A stretch of 64,000 bases of DNA from an uncultured Rubrobacteraceae bacterium (GTDB lineage: Bacteria; Actinomycetota; Rubrobacteria; Rubrobacterales; Rubrobacteraceae), in contig CADCVE010000074.1 of the NCBI GenBank assembly GCA_902806065.1, positions 1-64,000 of the forward strand. The letters run 5' to 3'. Shown here piece after piece: positions 52,786 to 61,982 of this stretch (its first letter is position 1; every line of letters begins with the position of its first letter). The notes below the pieces were generated by a model. That model was not told the origin of the DNA and made no database searches. It was given only the letters and a program-made list of their open reading frames with translations. A program made the position numbers and the translations under genes.

Positions 52786-52911
52786 ATGCATAGTTTGTTC
52801 GAGATGGTCGAGTCTCGCGAAGTGCTCGCTAGAATGCCCGGCGACGAGGATGTTTACGTTGATGTCACTACCAAGAGAGGCATGAGGTACCTGCGCGTCT
52901 GTCTCTCGTGA
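52786..52911 (+). CDS. Possible 41-aa small protein
   Basis: MHSLFEMVESREVLARMPGD followed by a short beta-like stretch VYVDVTTKRGMRYLRV. GGAGAGG lies 8-9 nt before the ATG and a terminator hairpin follows 22 nt after the stop. Too short for a family call, but the signals around it support translation. Confidence 0.4.
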   Translation: MHSLFEMVESREVLARMPGDEDVYVDVTTKRGMRYLRVCLS

Positions 52912-52933
52912 GAAGTGAGCGACTTACGAAAGA

Positions 52934-52961
52934 GAAGGGCTCCCCAGACGGGGAGCCCTTC
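52934..52961. terminator. Bidirectional terminator hairpin
   Basis: GAAGGGCTCCCC (52934-52945) pairs perfectly with GGGGAGCCCTTC (52950-52961), 12 bp with loop AGAC, just after clpC and after the small + strand gene. Confidence 0.8.
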
Positions 52962-52981
52962 GTAGACGATATAGATTTACC

Positions 52982-55747
52982 TTACTGCGTCGCGGCCACT
53001 TTCGACTCGAAGGTGAGGACTTCGGCCCCGTCCTCCGCGCGGTCCACGACCACCGAATCGCCGGGGTCGAAATCGCCGCCGATGATGCGGCTGGAGAGCG
53101 GGTTCTCGATGTACCGGCGGATGGCTCGCGCCAGGGGTCGGGCACCGAACTTCGGGTCGTAGCCTGTCTCGGCGAGGAACTCCTTGGCAGCGTTGGTGAC
53201 TTCCACGGAGACCTTCTGGCTCTCAAGGTGCTTGTTGAGCCTCTTCAGCATGATGTCCACGATGCTGAGGACGTCCTCCTTGGAGAGCGGCTCGAAGACG
53301 ATGATCTCGTCTATCCGGTTGAGGAACTCCGGCCGGAAGGAACGCTCCAGAGCATCAGTCGCCCGCCGCTCGGTCTCCTGGAAGTCCACGCCATCCTGCG
53401 AGGTGAACCCGAACTGCCTGGTGGAGACCAGGTGCTGGCTCCCGACGTTGGACGTCATGATGATGACCGTGTTCTGGAAGTTCACAGTCCGGCCCTGAGC
53501 GTCCGTAAGACGCCCGTCATCCAGCAACTGCAGCATGGTATTGAACACGTCCGGATGCGCTTTCTCGATCTCATCGAACAAGACCACGCTATAAGGACGG
53601 CGCCTTACCGCTTCCGTCAACTGCCCGGCCTCGTCGTAGCCGACGTAGCCCGGAGGGGCGCCGACCAGCCTGGAGACGGTATGCCGCTCCTGGAACTCGG
53701 ACATGTCTATCCGGATCATGGCTTCCTCCTCACCGAAGAGGTACTCGGCGAGCGTCCGCGCAAGCTCCGTCTTACCGACACCCGTGGGCCCGAGGAAGAT
53801 AAAGCTCCCTACCGGACGGTTCGGGTCCTTGATACCGGCCCGCGCCCTACGCACCGCCTCGGCGACGGCACTGACAGCCTTGTCCTGCCCGATGACCCGC
53901 TCGTGCAGCACGGCCTCGAGGTTCAGCAGCCTCTCGGCCTCCTCCTGGACAATGTTCGTCGCGGGGACGCCGGTCCACTCCTCGAGGATGCGGGCGATGT
54001 CCTCGCGCGTCACCTCGGGGGCGTTTGACTCACGGGCGCCCGCCCAGCCCTGCTGCTGCTGGTCGAGCTCGGCCCTGAGCTGCTCGATGCGCTGCTTGAT
54101 TCCGGCGGCCTTCTCGTAGTCCTCGGCCCGGACGGCGTCCTCCTTCTCGCGTTCGAGGCCAGCTATCTCTTCCTCGATGCGCCTGACGTCCACCGGCGGC
54201 ACCGTCGAACGCAGGCGCACTTCGGCCGCGGCCTCGTCGAGGAGATCTATGGCCTTGTCCGGAAGGAAACGATCGGTGATGTACCGGTCGCCGAGCTGCA
54301 CGGCCGCGATGATGGCGTCGTCCGAGATGTGTACGCGGTGATGCGCCTCGTAACGATCGCGCAGACCGAAGAGTATCCCTACGGCCTCGTCCACCGCCGG
54401 CTCGCTCACGAGCACGGGCTGGAAGCGCCGCTCCAGCGCCGCGTCCTTCTCGACGTGCTTGCGGTACTCGTCGAGCGTGGTAGCACCGACGACCTGCAAC
54501 TCGCCGCGGGCCAACGCCGGCTTGAGCATGTTCGAGGCGTTAACGGCGCCGTCGGCCCCGCCAGCCCCGACAATAGTGTGCAACTCGTCGATGAACAGGA
54601 TTATGTCCTTCTCTTCGGACTGCAGTTCCTTGATCATCTGGCTCATCCGCTCCTCGAAGTCGCCGCGGAAGCGGGTGCCGGCGACGAGAGCACCGGTGTC
54701 GAGGGCGAGCACCCGCTTGCCCTTGAGCGTCTCGGGCACCTCGTCGGAGACGATCCTCTGCGCCAACCCCTCGGCGATGGCCGTCTTACCAACACCCGGC
54801 TCGCCGATAAGCACGGGGTTGTTCTTCGTGCGCCTGGAGAGGATACGCACGACGCGCGCTATCTCCTCGGCGCGACCCATCACCGGGTCGAGCTCGCCGT
54901 TACGGGCCGCCTCGGTAAGGTCCCTGGTTACCTGATCCAGAGTAGGCGTCCGGCTCTGCGAAGCCTGCTGCCCACCGGGGCCGCCGAAACCGCCACCGCC
55001 ACCAGGACCACCGGGACCGAAGCCACCACCACCGCCACCAGGACCGCCGAAACCGCCACCGCCGGGACCGCCGAAACCGCCACCACCGGCCGCGGCGCCG
55101 GGACCCATCTGTCCGCGCTGCTGCAGGAGACGTGCGATCTCACGCCTCAAGGCTTCCGCGTCGTTGGCCCCGTTGCGGGCGAGTATCTGGCAAGCATTAC
55201 CATCGCCCTCACCGAGCAGCCCGAGGAGCAGATGCTCGCTCCCGACCTGACCCGAGCCCATCTGCCGCGCCGCCGTAAACGCGAGCTGCAACGCATGCTT
55301 GGCGCTCGGCGTGAAGGTGTACACCCGGTCCCCCGGCTCCCCGCGAGACTCACTGAAGCTCGAACGCATGCCATCCACGTCCGCCCCAGCACGCCTCAGG
55401 GCTTCCGTACCCAGGTTATCCCCGGTCACAATACCCGCGAGCAGGTGATCCGTGCCGATCGCCGCCGTGCGGGTCATACCGGCCGAGACCTCACGGGACC
55501 GCATCACGGCCTCCCGAGCCTCGCTCGTAAGCGCCTCGAAGAAGTTGCTCGGCCCCTGGCTCTGCTGCTGTATGAGGTTGTGCAACATCTCAAACGGGTT
55601 GCCCCCACCAGCGAAGCCACCCCCGCCCCCGATCATGCCGAGCTGCCGAGCGCACTGGGTGCATAGATAAGCCGTCGTCCGCTGCCCACCCTGCTGCCCG
55701 GAGACGTGAACACTCGCTGGTCGTATCCCACAATTCTCACATACCAT
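52982..55747 (-). CDS. clpC: ClpC-type AAA+ unfoldase with N-terminal zinc ribbon
   Basis: 921 aa. Residues 1-40 hold a four-Cys ribbon (C3, C6, C29, C32; CENC and CTQC) like ClpE or McsA. Two Clp_N repeats follow (about 65-205), then a Gly/Phe-rich linker (about 215-260), AAA domain 1 (GEPGVGKTA), a UVR helix pair ([17 protein letters not shown]) and AAA domain 2 ([20 protein letters not shown]). It unfolds proteins for ClpP. Having both the ribbon of ClpE and the Clp_N domain of ClpC is not standard. No CtsR-like operator is recognised in the 206-nt upstream gap. Confidence 0.9.
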   Translation of the reverse strand: MVCENCGIRPASVHVSGQQGGQRTTAYLCTQCARQLGMIGGGGGFAGGGNPFEMLHNLIQQQSQGPSNFFEALTSEAREAVMRSREVSAGMTRTAAIGTDHLLAGIVTGDNLGTEALRRAGADVDGMRSSFSESRGEPGDRVYTFTPSAKHALQLAFTAARQMGSGQVGSEHLLLGLLGEGDGNACQILARNGANDAEALRREIARLLQQRGQMGPGAAAGGGGFGGPGGGGFGGPGGGGGGFGPGGPGGGGGFGGPGGQQASQSRTPTLDQVTRDLTEAARNGELDPVMGRAEEIARVVRILSRRTKNNPVLIGEPGVGKTAIAEGLAQRIVSDEVPETLKGKRVLALDTGALVAGTRFRGDFEERMSQMIKELQSEEKDIILFIDELHTIVGAGGADGAVNASNMLKPALARGELQVVGATTLDEYRKHVEKDAALERRFQPVLVSEPAVDEAVGILFGLRDRYEAHHRVHISDDAIIAAVQLGDRYITDRFLPDKAIDLLDEAAAEVRLRSTVPPVDVRRIEEEIAGLEREKEDAVRAEDYEKAAGIKQRIEQLRAELDQQQQGWAGARESNAPEVTREDIARILEEWTGVPATNIVQEEAERLLNLEAVLHERVIGQDKAVSAVAEAVRRARAGIKDPNRPVGSFIFLGPTGVGKTELARTLAEYLFGEEEAMIRIDMSEFQERHTVSRLVGAPPGYVGYDEAGQLTEAVRRRPYSVVLFDEIEKAHPDVFNTMLQLLDDGRLTDAQGRTVNFQNTVIIMTSNVGSQHLVSTRQFGFTSQDGVDFQETERRATDALERSFRPEFLNRIDEIIVFEPLSKEDVLSIVDIMLKRLNKHLESQKVSVEVTNAAKEFLAETGYDPKFGARPLARAIRRYIENPLSSRIIGGDFDPGDSVVVDRAEDGAEVLTFESKVAATQ

Positions 55748-55953
55748 CTGCTAAATATCCTCCTGAAACCTGATTCCTTATACTGTCCCTAATCCCCGTA
55801 CCTGGAGAAATCTAACCAGTAGCATCTAAGTACGGCACGCTTAGATTTTATTACTTCTCAGGGGTAGATCAAGGCTATGCGGTAGCATCGGGCATACCAG
55901 GGTAAAACGGTTTCTCTACTGGATATACGAGAGCATGAGGAGGTTCGAGTAGC

Positions 55954-56637
55954 ATGGAGGAGAGAGGTTTGGTTGGTTTGGAGGCGAGGTCGGCGGATGG
56001 GGAGATACTTGGCAGGATCTCCGGCGTCCTCACGGACGAGGAGACGGGTGAGACTACACATGTAATCGTGGCGAACGACAGGGAGGAGCAGTTGGAGTTG
56101 CCCATCTCCGCGCTCGACCTCGACCCGGAGGCAGATTTCGCCAGGTTCCACAGCGATCCTTCGGATGAAGAACCTGGAGATCACCTTGGGGATACAGAGG
56201 AGCTACAAGGCTACGCGCCCTCTCAGTCGGACGAGCCGAACGACTACGATCACGACGGGCAGTTCGTGACCACGCCGACCGACCTGGACGAGGCGCAGTC
56301 TCCGGAGGACATGGAGCGTCAGGCAGACGAGGCGGGCGGGTTCGAGGACGAAGGCTCGGACACCATCGAGTCGGGCTATCCACGCACCGACGTATACATA
56401 GACCCCGACACCGGCGAAGAGGAGTTAGACCCGGCACTGGTGGACAACGAGACCCTCCAGGACGATGTCGCGGACCTCATAAACGGAACGGAGCTAGAAG
56501 TCCGTGCGGTAAGAGACGGTGTCGTGCAGTTGACCGGCGCGATAGGCACGCGCGACGACCTCGCCGAGGTGATCGCGGAGATCATGGGCCTCGACGACGC
56601 CCTCGAAATAGATACCGCGGACGTGGATATAAGGTAG
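55954..56637 (+). CDS. PRC-barrel protein with BON-like C-terminus
   Basis: 227 aa. Residues about 6-60 form a PRC barrel (GLEARSADGEILGRISGVLT...LELPISALDLD). A very acidic linker follows, and the last 70 residues (EVRAVRDGVVQLTGAIGTRD) have the BON pattern. Such proteins occur in stress-tolerant actinobacteria and may bind RNA or lipids. AGGAGG precedes the ATG. Confidence 0.75.
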   Translation: MEERGLVGLEARSADGEILGRISGVLTDEETGETTHVIVANDREEQLELPISALDLDPEADFARFHSDPSDEEPGDHLGDTEELQGYAPSQSDEPNDYDHDGQFVTTPTDLDEAQSPEDMERQADEAGGFEDEGSDTIESGYPRTDVYIDPDTGEEELDPALVDNETLQDDVADLINGTELEVRAVRDGVVQLTGAIGTRDDLAEVIAEIMGLDDALEIDTADVDIR

Positions 56638-56639
56638 CT

Positions 56640-57050
56640 CTACCCGTCCGAGAGGTGACCGGCAGGGTGGCGGACGACGGTGCGTATCTTCAGCCCGCCT
56701 CGCACCCGCTGGGTGAGGTCTACGGTCATCTCCACGGGTTCACAGGCGGCGGCGAGGTCTTTCAACAGGGTCGCCGCCATATCCTCGGCGAACGCCCCTC
56801 TATCCCTGTATCCCCATAGATAGAGTTTCATGGCCTTGGATTCCAGTAGCCGTGTTCCTGGACGATAGCTCAGCTTGAGTTCGTAGAAGTCCGGTTGTCC
56901 GGTGACCGGGCAGATCGCCGTCAGTTCGTCCGTCGAGAACTCGACGACCGCGTCGGTGTACGTGTGGTTCCACGGCACCGTGTCCAGTTGGTCCGCCCCG
57001 ATAGGCCCCCGCGTCTCGCGCCCCAACACCCGTTCGTTCTCCTGCTGCAT
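56640..57050 (-). CDS. queF: NADPH-dependent 7-cyano-7-deazaguanine reductase
   Basis: 136 aa, single-domain (type I) QueF: reduces preQ0 to preQ1 for queuosine in tRNA. The catalytic Cys lies in AICPVTGQPDFYEL, and the substrate motif in SYRPGTRLLESKAMKLYLWG. Convergent with the PRC/BON gene; only 2 nt separate their ends. The other queuosine genes are not in this window. Confidence 0.93.
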   Translation of the reverse strand: MQQENERVLGRETRGPIGADQLDTVPWNHTYTDAVVEFSTDELTAICPVTGQPDFYELKLSYRPGTRLLESKAMKLYLWGYRDRGAFAEDMAATLLKDLAAACEPVEMTVDLTQRVRGGLKIRTVVRHPAGHLSDG

Positions 57051-57238
57051 CTCGCAAGCCCCTTGCTAAATCTCTCCGGTCATTTCGTAGATACTAACCC
57101 ACGGACATTAGCTGTCCCACGGTGGACGTCGCGTCCTGGCGGGGTCCTAAAATCTCTTCGAGATGGGTATGATGAGAGGATGGGGTAATTGGTACATGGG
57201 TTCGCGTGTTGTTGCAGGATAGATGAGGAGGTAGTTAG

Positions 57239-57889
57239 ATGAAGATATCGTTGCTCGGCCCGGTTGGCAGTGGCAAGGGTACTCAGTCACAGCGGGTCTC
57301 GCAGGCGCTCAACTGGACTCGCATCTCGACCGGGGATCTGGTGCGGGACCAGATCGAGGCCGACACAGAGCTCGGGCGCGAGTTGAAGGGCTACCACGAC
57401 AGGGGCGAGCCGGTCCCGGACGACATTATTTTGAGGCTTACGATACCCCAATTGCAGCCGGCAGGTGGTTGGATCCTGGACAACTGTCCGCAGAATATGG
57501 AGCAGGCCCGCAAACTGGACGAAGAGCTAGAGAAGCGCGGCATCAGCCTGGAGCGTGTGGTTATGCTCGAAGGACCGAGCGACGATGAGTTGATCGAACG
57601 CATCACCAGCGGTAGACTGACCAGCCTGGCTACCGGCAGGGTCTACCATCTGGAGAACGACCCGCCACCGGACGAGAACGAGGGCCAGGATCCCGGGCCG
57701 TTCGTACAGCGCGACGACGACACGGAGGAAGCCATCCGGCGGCAACTCGAAGCCTACCGCAAGGAGGCCGAGGAGATCAAAGAACACTACGACGAGCGAG
57801 GCGTCCTCGCTATCGTGGACGCCGGTCAAGAGGTGACCAAGATCACCGAAGACATCATCGACGCGCTCGGTCACCCGCCAAAGAGGTAA
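57239..57889 (+). CDS. Adenylate kinase family nucleotide kinase (variant)
   Basis: 216 aa with the long LID. P-loop GPVGSGKGT, NMP-binding STGDLVRD, LID start GRLTSLATGRVYH and RDDDTEEAIRRQLEAY (the R and D residues that hold phosphates). The usual DGFPR segment is DNCPQ here, so the conserved Arg that contacts the phosphate donor is Gln. It may be a second, diverged Adk or have another substrate. Overlap-free, but only 2 nt from the next gene, so co-transcribed. Confidence 0.8.
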   Translation: MKISLLGPVGSGKGTQSQRVSQALNWTRISTGDLVRDQIEADTELGRELKGYHDRGEPVPDDIILRLTIPQLQPAGGWILDNCPQNMEQARKLDEELEKRGISLERVVMLEGPSDDELIERITSGRLTSLATGRVYHLENDPPPDENEGQDPGPFVQRDDDTEEAIRRQLEAYRKEAEEIKEHYDERGVLAIVDAGQEVTKITEDIIDALGHPPKR

Positions 57890-57891
57890 CG

Positions 57892-58902
57892 TTGCACATA
57901 TACAGCGACCCCGCCTCCGAACATCACCTCGAAAACATACCCCACATAGAAGCCCCGGCGAGGTTCCCCGCCGCACTAGCCGGTGTCCAATACGCCCAAG
58001 AGTCCGGCACGCGGCTAGAGCATCGCACCTGCAAGCCAGCCCCGAGATCCGCCCTCGAAGACGCCCACGCCCCCTCCTACCTGGACCAGCTCGAAGAACT
58101 CTGCGCGTCGGGCGGAGGTTACCTGGATTTCGACACCGCCCTCGACCAGCACTCCTGGAGCGCGGTAACGCTCGCGAGCGGGGCGGCGATCGGGGCGGTC
58201 GAGAGCGCCCTCTCTGGGACGCCGGCCTTCGCAATAGTCCGTCCACCGGGCCACCACGCCGGTAGAGACTACGGGATGGGCTTCTGCCTCATCAACCACA
58301 TCGCCGTAGCCGCAGAATACGCCCGCTCGCAGGGTATCGAAAGGGTAGCCATCCTGGACTGGGACGTCCACCACGGCAACGGTACCCAGGACATCTTCTA
58401 CTACAGCGGCGACGTACTGTACCTCTCAGCCCACCGAAGCCCCTTCTACCCCGGTACCGGCGGCGCCCGCGAGATTGGAGAGGGACGGGGGCAGGGCTTC
58501 ACGGTGAACGCACCTCTGCCCGCGCGCTCCGGAGAAGACCTCTACGCGGCGGTGTTCGCCGGCCTCTTCATCCCCATACTACGCGAGTTCCGACCCGGCT
58601 TGATCCTGGTCTCCGCCGGCTACGACGCTCACCGCGCCGACCCGCTGGGAGGGATGCAACTGGAAGGCGACTCCTTCGGGCGCTTCACGGCGGAGCTAAC
58701 GGCCGTGGCCCGCGAGGTCGGGGCGGCTCCCCTGGCACTCTTGCTCGAAGGAGGCTACAACCTCGACGCACTCACCCAAAGCGTCGCCGCCACCATAAAT
58801 GGAGCAGAGCAAGAAGCGCCCGGCTGGGAGTACGCGGCAGACGCAGGTTCTGTCGAGGCTGCCCGGAGAGCTTTGGCCCCCTTCTGGCACAGCCTCCGGT
58901 AG
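57892..58902 (+). CDS. Histone-deacetylase-fold amidohydrolase (AcuC/class II type)
   Basis: 336 aa. The zinc site and catalytic His pair are visible: PPGHHAGRDYGMGFCLINH, DWDVHHGNGTQDIFYYSG and SAGYDAHRADPLGGM. Bacterial members deacetylate lysines, acetylpolyamines or acetoin-related compounds. TTG start with AGAGG upstream, 2 nt after the kinase gene. Confidence 0.9.
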   Translation: MHIYSDPASEHHLENIPHIEAPARFPAALAGVQYAQESGTRLEHRTCKPAPRSALEDAHAPSYLDQLEELCASGGGYLDFDTALDQHSWSAVTLASGAAIGAVESALSGTPAFAIVRPPGHHAGRDYGMGFCLINHIAVAAEYARSQGIERVAILDWDVHHGNGTQDIFYYSGDVLYLSAHRSPFYPGTGGAREIGEGRGQGFTVNAPLPARSGEDLYAAVFAGLFIPILREFRPGLILVSAGYDAHRADPLGGMQLEGDSFGRFTAELTAVAREVGAAPLALLLEGGYNLDALTQSVAATINGAEQEAPGWEYAADAGSVEAARRALAPFWHSLR

Positions 58903-58912
58903 AATCCAGGTT

Positions 58913-59071
58913 ATGGAAGATAGAAGTGATCTGTTGGCGCGGCTGCGTGATCCACAGCCCGAGGACGTAACCCTGCCTGCGGATGCGGATGCGTATCTGC
59001 GCCGCAGCCCGGACGACACGGAGGTGAGGGAGGCCCGTGAGAGGCTGCCCGAGCTCGACCAGAGCGAGTAA
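58913..59071 (+). CDS. Small acidic protein, unknown
   Basis: 52 aa, MEDRSDLLARLRDPQPEDVT onward, acidic and mostly helical. It begins 10 nt after the deacetylase stop and runs in the same direction. No family is recognised. Confidence 0.5.
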   Translation: MEDRSDLLARLRDPQPEDVTLPADADAYLRRSPDDTEVREARERLPELDQSE

Positions 59072-59121
59072 CCTCCGCGAAGAGTGAGCTAGAGAGACTC
59101 CGGGACAGATAGAGGAGAGAT

Positions 59122-59361
59122 GTGACTAAAGTAATCTTGTTCAGCACCACGAGTTGCTCCTGGTGCCGCCGGGCAAAGAAGTATTTCAAAGAGAATCGCG
59201 TCTCGTTCAACGAAGTAAACATCGAGCGCGATGCCTCCGCCGCGCGCACTATCCAGAAAAAGACCGGCCAGACAGGTGTACCGGTCATAAAGATCGGCAG
59301 CAAGTGGATCGTAGGCTTCGACAAGCCCGCTATCGAGCGCGAGTTGAGTCGCAGCGCGTAA
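59122..59361 (+). CDS. Glutaredoxin/NrdH-like redox protein
   Basis: 79 aa with the thioredoxin fold. Redox motif CSWC (residues 12-15) and the cis-Pro loop TGVPVIKIG. GTG start with GAGGAGAG upstream. It would reduce disulfides, using mycothiol-type or thioredoxin-reductase electrons. Co-directional with the small gene before it. Confidence 0.88.
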   Translation: MTKVILFSTTSCSWCRRAKKYFKENRVSFNEVNIERDASAARTIQKKTGQTGVPVIKIGSKWIVGFDKPAIERELSRSA

Positions 59362-59511
59362 CTAACAGGGCATCAAGTAGAACGTGGTTTCTTCGGCAGC
59401 GGCCGACGTTCCTGCGCCGGGTCGATAGTTCCGAAACTTTCGGGTGTGTGTAGCCCTGTAAGCATGCAAGAGAGTTACCGGAGAAGGCTCCTCACGTCCG
59501 AGGCGAGCGCT

Positions 59512-61122
59512 TTACTGCGCTAGCGCGCAGCCGTCTTTGCGCGGGTCGCTGCCGCAGGCCCGGACGTCGTTCTCCAAAACACGGATTAGTTGGGCGCCAC
59601 CGGCCGGGACCACGTAGTTCTCCCCCACCTCGACCCGGTGGCCCATACTCCGCAGCCTCTCGACCTCGGGCTCCGGGACACGTCCCTCGAGGAGCAGCGT
59701 GTCGGTCTTGTGGAAGTGGCGGGGGTGGTCGACGGCCTCCTGGGGGCTCATACCGAAGTCTACGAGGTTGGAGATCACCTGAGCGTGACCCTGAGGCTGC
59801 ATTGGCCCGCCCATCACGCCAAAGGTCGCCCAGAGAGCGCCGGTAGCGGAGTTCGTCGCGAGGCCCGGGATGATGGTGTGCATGGGACGTCTGCCAGGGA
59901 GGAGGGCGTTGGGATGACTCTCGACCAGGCGGAAGGAGTGACCTCTGTTCTGCAGGCACACACCGGTCCCGGAGGCCACGATGCCGCTCCCGAAGCCCAT
60001 AAAGAGGCTGTTGATGAACGAGCAGCCGTTCCCCTCAGCGTCCACGGCGCAGAGATAAGTGGTGTCGCTTCCGCGGACGGGCTCCGGAGACGGCCTGGCC
60101 GCCCGGTCGCGAGATATGCGCTCGCGCAGACCGGCAGCGTACTCTTTCGAGAGCATCTGCTCCGCCGGTATATCCCCGAATTCCGGGTCTCCTACTTTCT
60201 CGTAGAGGTCCCGGAAGGCAATCTTCTTGGCCTCGGCTTCGAGGTGTATCCGCTCCGCGCTCGAAGCGCCGAGAGCACCGACATCGAAGCCTTCGAGGAT
60301 GTTGAGAATCTCCAAAGCCGCGATGCCCTGACCGGGAGGCGGTATCTCGTAGACCCGAACGCCCCGGTAGTCGGTTTGTATCGGTTTTACCCATAGGGTT
60401 TTGTGGGCTCTCAGGTCCTCCTCGTCGAGGTAACCGCCGGCCTCCCGCACGGAACGGGCGATGCTTTGGGAGATCTCGCCATCATAGAGAACACGGGCGC
60501 CGTTCTCAGCGACGGCTGCGAGCGTGCGGGCGAGGTCTGGCTGGTGGAAGAGCTTCCCGGCCTCGGGGGCCTGGCCTTTCGGAAGTAGGGCACGAGTCGC
60601 GGCCTCATTCTTATGGAGCAGGACCTCGCCTAACTTCCAGTAGCGGGCGACGACTTCGGAGACCGGGTAACCCTCCTCGGCGAGTTCTCGGGCGGGCTCG
60701 AGTAGGCGCGCGAGCGGTAGGTTGCCTAAAGCGCTTGCGGCGTCTTCCCAGAGCCGGACGGCCCCCGGGGTCGTAACGGAGAGACCGCCGCGCTCGGGCA
60801 TCTCCTTTATGCCCCGGGCGCGCAGCTTCTCGATGGTGGCGTTCCGGGGAGACCGACCGGAGCCGTTCGCGCCCCGCACGTATCCCGTCTCGGATTCATA
60901 AAAGAGCAGGAAGGCGTCGCCACCCATACCGGTTGTCATTGGGGCGAGGACGGCCATCGCGGCGGCCATCGCCACACAGGCGTCGGCGGCGTTTCCTCCC
61001 TCGTCGAGGGTCCGGATACCCACGAGCGCGGCTTGCGGATGCTCGCAGGAGACGGCGCCCCGCGTCCCGTACACCGTCGAACGCCCCCCGGAGTCGGGGC
61101 GTCGTGTGCCTCTCTCCTTCAC
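59512..61122 (-). CDS. ggt: Gamma-glutamyltransferase
   Basis: About 536 aa. This Ntn hydrolase precursor cleaves itself before a Thr; the site is SDTTYLCAVDAEGNG near the middle. NSLFMGFGSGIVASGTGVCL and LGRRPMHTIIPG-like text (PGRRPMHTIIPG) belong to the small subunit. No signal peptide is seen, so it may be cytoplasmic. The GTG at 61122 has AAGGGGCG before it; a TTG at 61146 is possible. It diverges from the small membrane gene. Confidence 0.9.
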   Translation of the reverse strand: MKERGTRRPDSGGRSTVYGTRGAVSCEHPQAALVGIRTLDEGGNAADACVAMAAAMAVLAPMTTGMGGDAFLLFYESETGYVRGANGSGRSPRNATIEKLRARGIKEMPERGGLSVTTPGAVRLWEDAASALGNLPLARLLEPARELAEEGYPVSEVVARYWKLGEVLLHKNEAATRALLPKGQAPEAGKLFHQPDLARTLAAVAENGARVLYDGEISQSIARSVREAGGYLDEEDLRAHKTLWVKPIQTDYRGVRVYEIPPPGQGIAALEILNILEGFDVGALGASSAERIHLEAEAKKIAFRDLYEKVGDPEFGDIPAEQMLSKEYAAGLRERISRDRAARPSPEPVRGSDTTYLCAVDAEGNGCSFINSLFMGFGSGIVASGTGVCLQNRGHSFRLVESHPNALLPGRRPMHTIIPGLATNSATGALWATFGVMGGPMQPQGHAQVISNLVDFGMSPQEAVDHPRHFHKTDTLLLEGRVPEPEVERLRSMGHRVEVGENYVVPAGGAQLIRVLENDVRACGSDPRKDGCALAQ

Positions 61123-61225
61123 GGTCCCGCCCCTTTCCCGGAGCAACTCTGGAACTTCTCTTACAGTTTATAGGTTCTACCTAAGGGTATAGTGTGTTCA
61201 GGGAAAACAACACAGGAGGTAAGGT

Positions 61226-61387
61226 GTGAGTACAGGCAAACTCGTTTACATAGCATCCACTCTCGCTTCGATCTTGATCTCGATTTCGTTGTACCGCAGT
61301 GAGCGTCAGACGTTGGCGATCTTCGTCGGCCTCTGGGCCCCGACTATCCTTAGCCTCGGACAGGCCCTCGTAGACGAGGAGAGCTAG
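61226..61387 (+). CDS. Small two-helix membrane protein
   Basis: 53 aa. Two hydrophobic helices (LVYIASTLASILISISLY and LAIFVGLWAPTILSLGQAL) joined by the short loop RSERQT. AGGAGG precedes the GTG and a strong hairpin terminator follows. Short proteins with FVGLWAPT motifs recur in actinobacteria, but no role is known to me. Confidence 0.65.
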   Translation: MSTGKLVYIASTLASILISISLYRSERQTLAIFVGLWAPTILSLGQALVDEES

Positions 61388-61435
61388 ACCCTCCCGAACT
61401 AGCGGAACCATTCCGCAAATTTCACAGGCATTACC

Positions 61436-61466
61436 AACGGACGTGCGGATCTACCGCACGCCCGTT
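61436..61466 (+). terminator. Terminator hairpin
   Basis: AACGG and CGTGCGG (61436-61448) pair with CCGCACG and CCGTT (61454-61466), one A-C mismatch, 5-nt loop, after the small membrane gene. Confidence 0.7.
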
Positions 61467-61508
61467 AGTTTGTCAGGATAGCTGGGTGCAAGCCCACGAT
61501 ATAGTGAC

Positions 61509-61554
61509 CGGAAGCCGTGTTAGTTAGATAGATCCGGCAACGGTTTCCGTCAGC
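61509..61554. other. Further hairpin, role unknown
   Basis: GACCGGAAGCCGT pairs with ACGGTTTCCGTC at the far end (one bulge, one G-U). It lies in the gap between the small membrane gene and the minus-strand gene at 61597 and may be an RNA structure. Confidence 0.25.
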
Positions 61555-61596
61555 TTGTGACTTCTTCGATGCCCGCAATCGTGAGACGAAGAGCCC

Positions 61597-61851
61597 CTAA
61601 TCGTGGTCGGCCTCAGATCCAACCTTCCCTTCGAGATACTCCGCTACCACCCGGAGCTCTTCCAGGCCCAGGACTCCCGCCCGCCACACAACGTGGTCGC
61701 ACATAACGTACGCTCCAGGTCTGCTGCAAGCTTTCGCGGCGGCCCCCCGCAAGACCCGGCGCGCTCTACGGATCGCAGCGGCCTCGCTCTCGATAGCCTC
61801 CTCCCCTCCTGTATGCCAATGCTTGCCGACGCTAACCGCCTGACACTCCAC
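61597..61851 (-). CDS. Hypothetical protein, 84 aa
   Basis: From the GTG at 61851. A helical segment EAAAIRRARRVLRGAAAKAC and then GAYVMCDHVVWRAGVLGLEE suggest a compact helical domain. No known family recognised. No good ribosome site before the GTG; an AGGAGG-rich stretch lies inside, so the real start may be further in. Confidence 0.45.
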   Translation of the reverse strand: MECQAVSVGKHWHTGGEEAIESEAAAIRRARRVLRGAAAKACSRPGAYVMCDHVVWRAGVLGLEELRVVAEYLEGKVGSEADHD

Positions 61852-61982
61852 CGCTGATCTACGCTGAGGCTTCACTGGTGTAAGACGAACCAGGCTCGAC
61901 CTGTAGACCCGCCGGAGGCTTGACTTCCGCGTGACGATCACTTTGAAGCGTTGCTTGAGGGTGGTTTCGCGTCCGCCAGACG

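Noticed and set aside
54329-55666. 445-aa plus-strand frame opposite clpC
   Set aside because: It is a long antisense frame caused by high GC in the third codon position of clpC; it has no domain of its own.
61467-61596. Region with GGGTGCAAGCCC considered as a riboswitch
   Set aside because: It lies after a terminator and before the 3' end of a minus-strand gene, so no gene is placed to be controlled by it.
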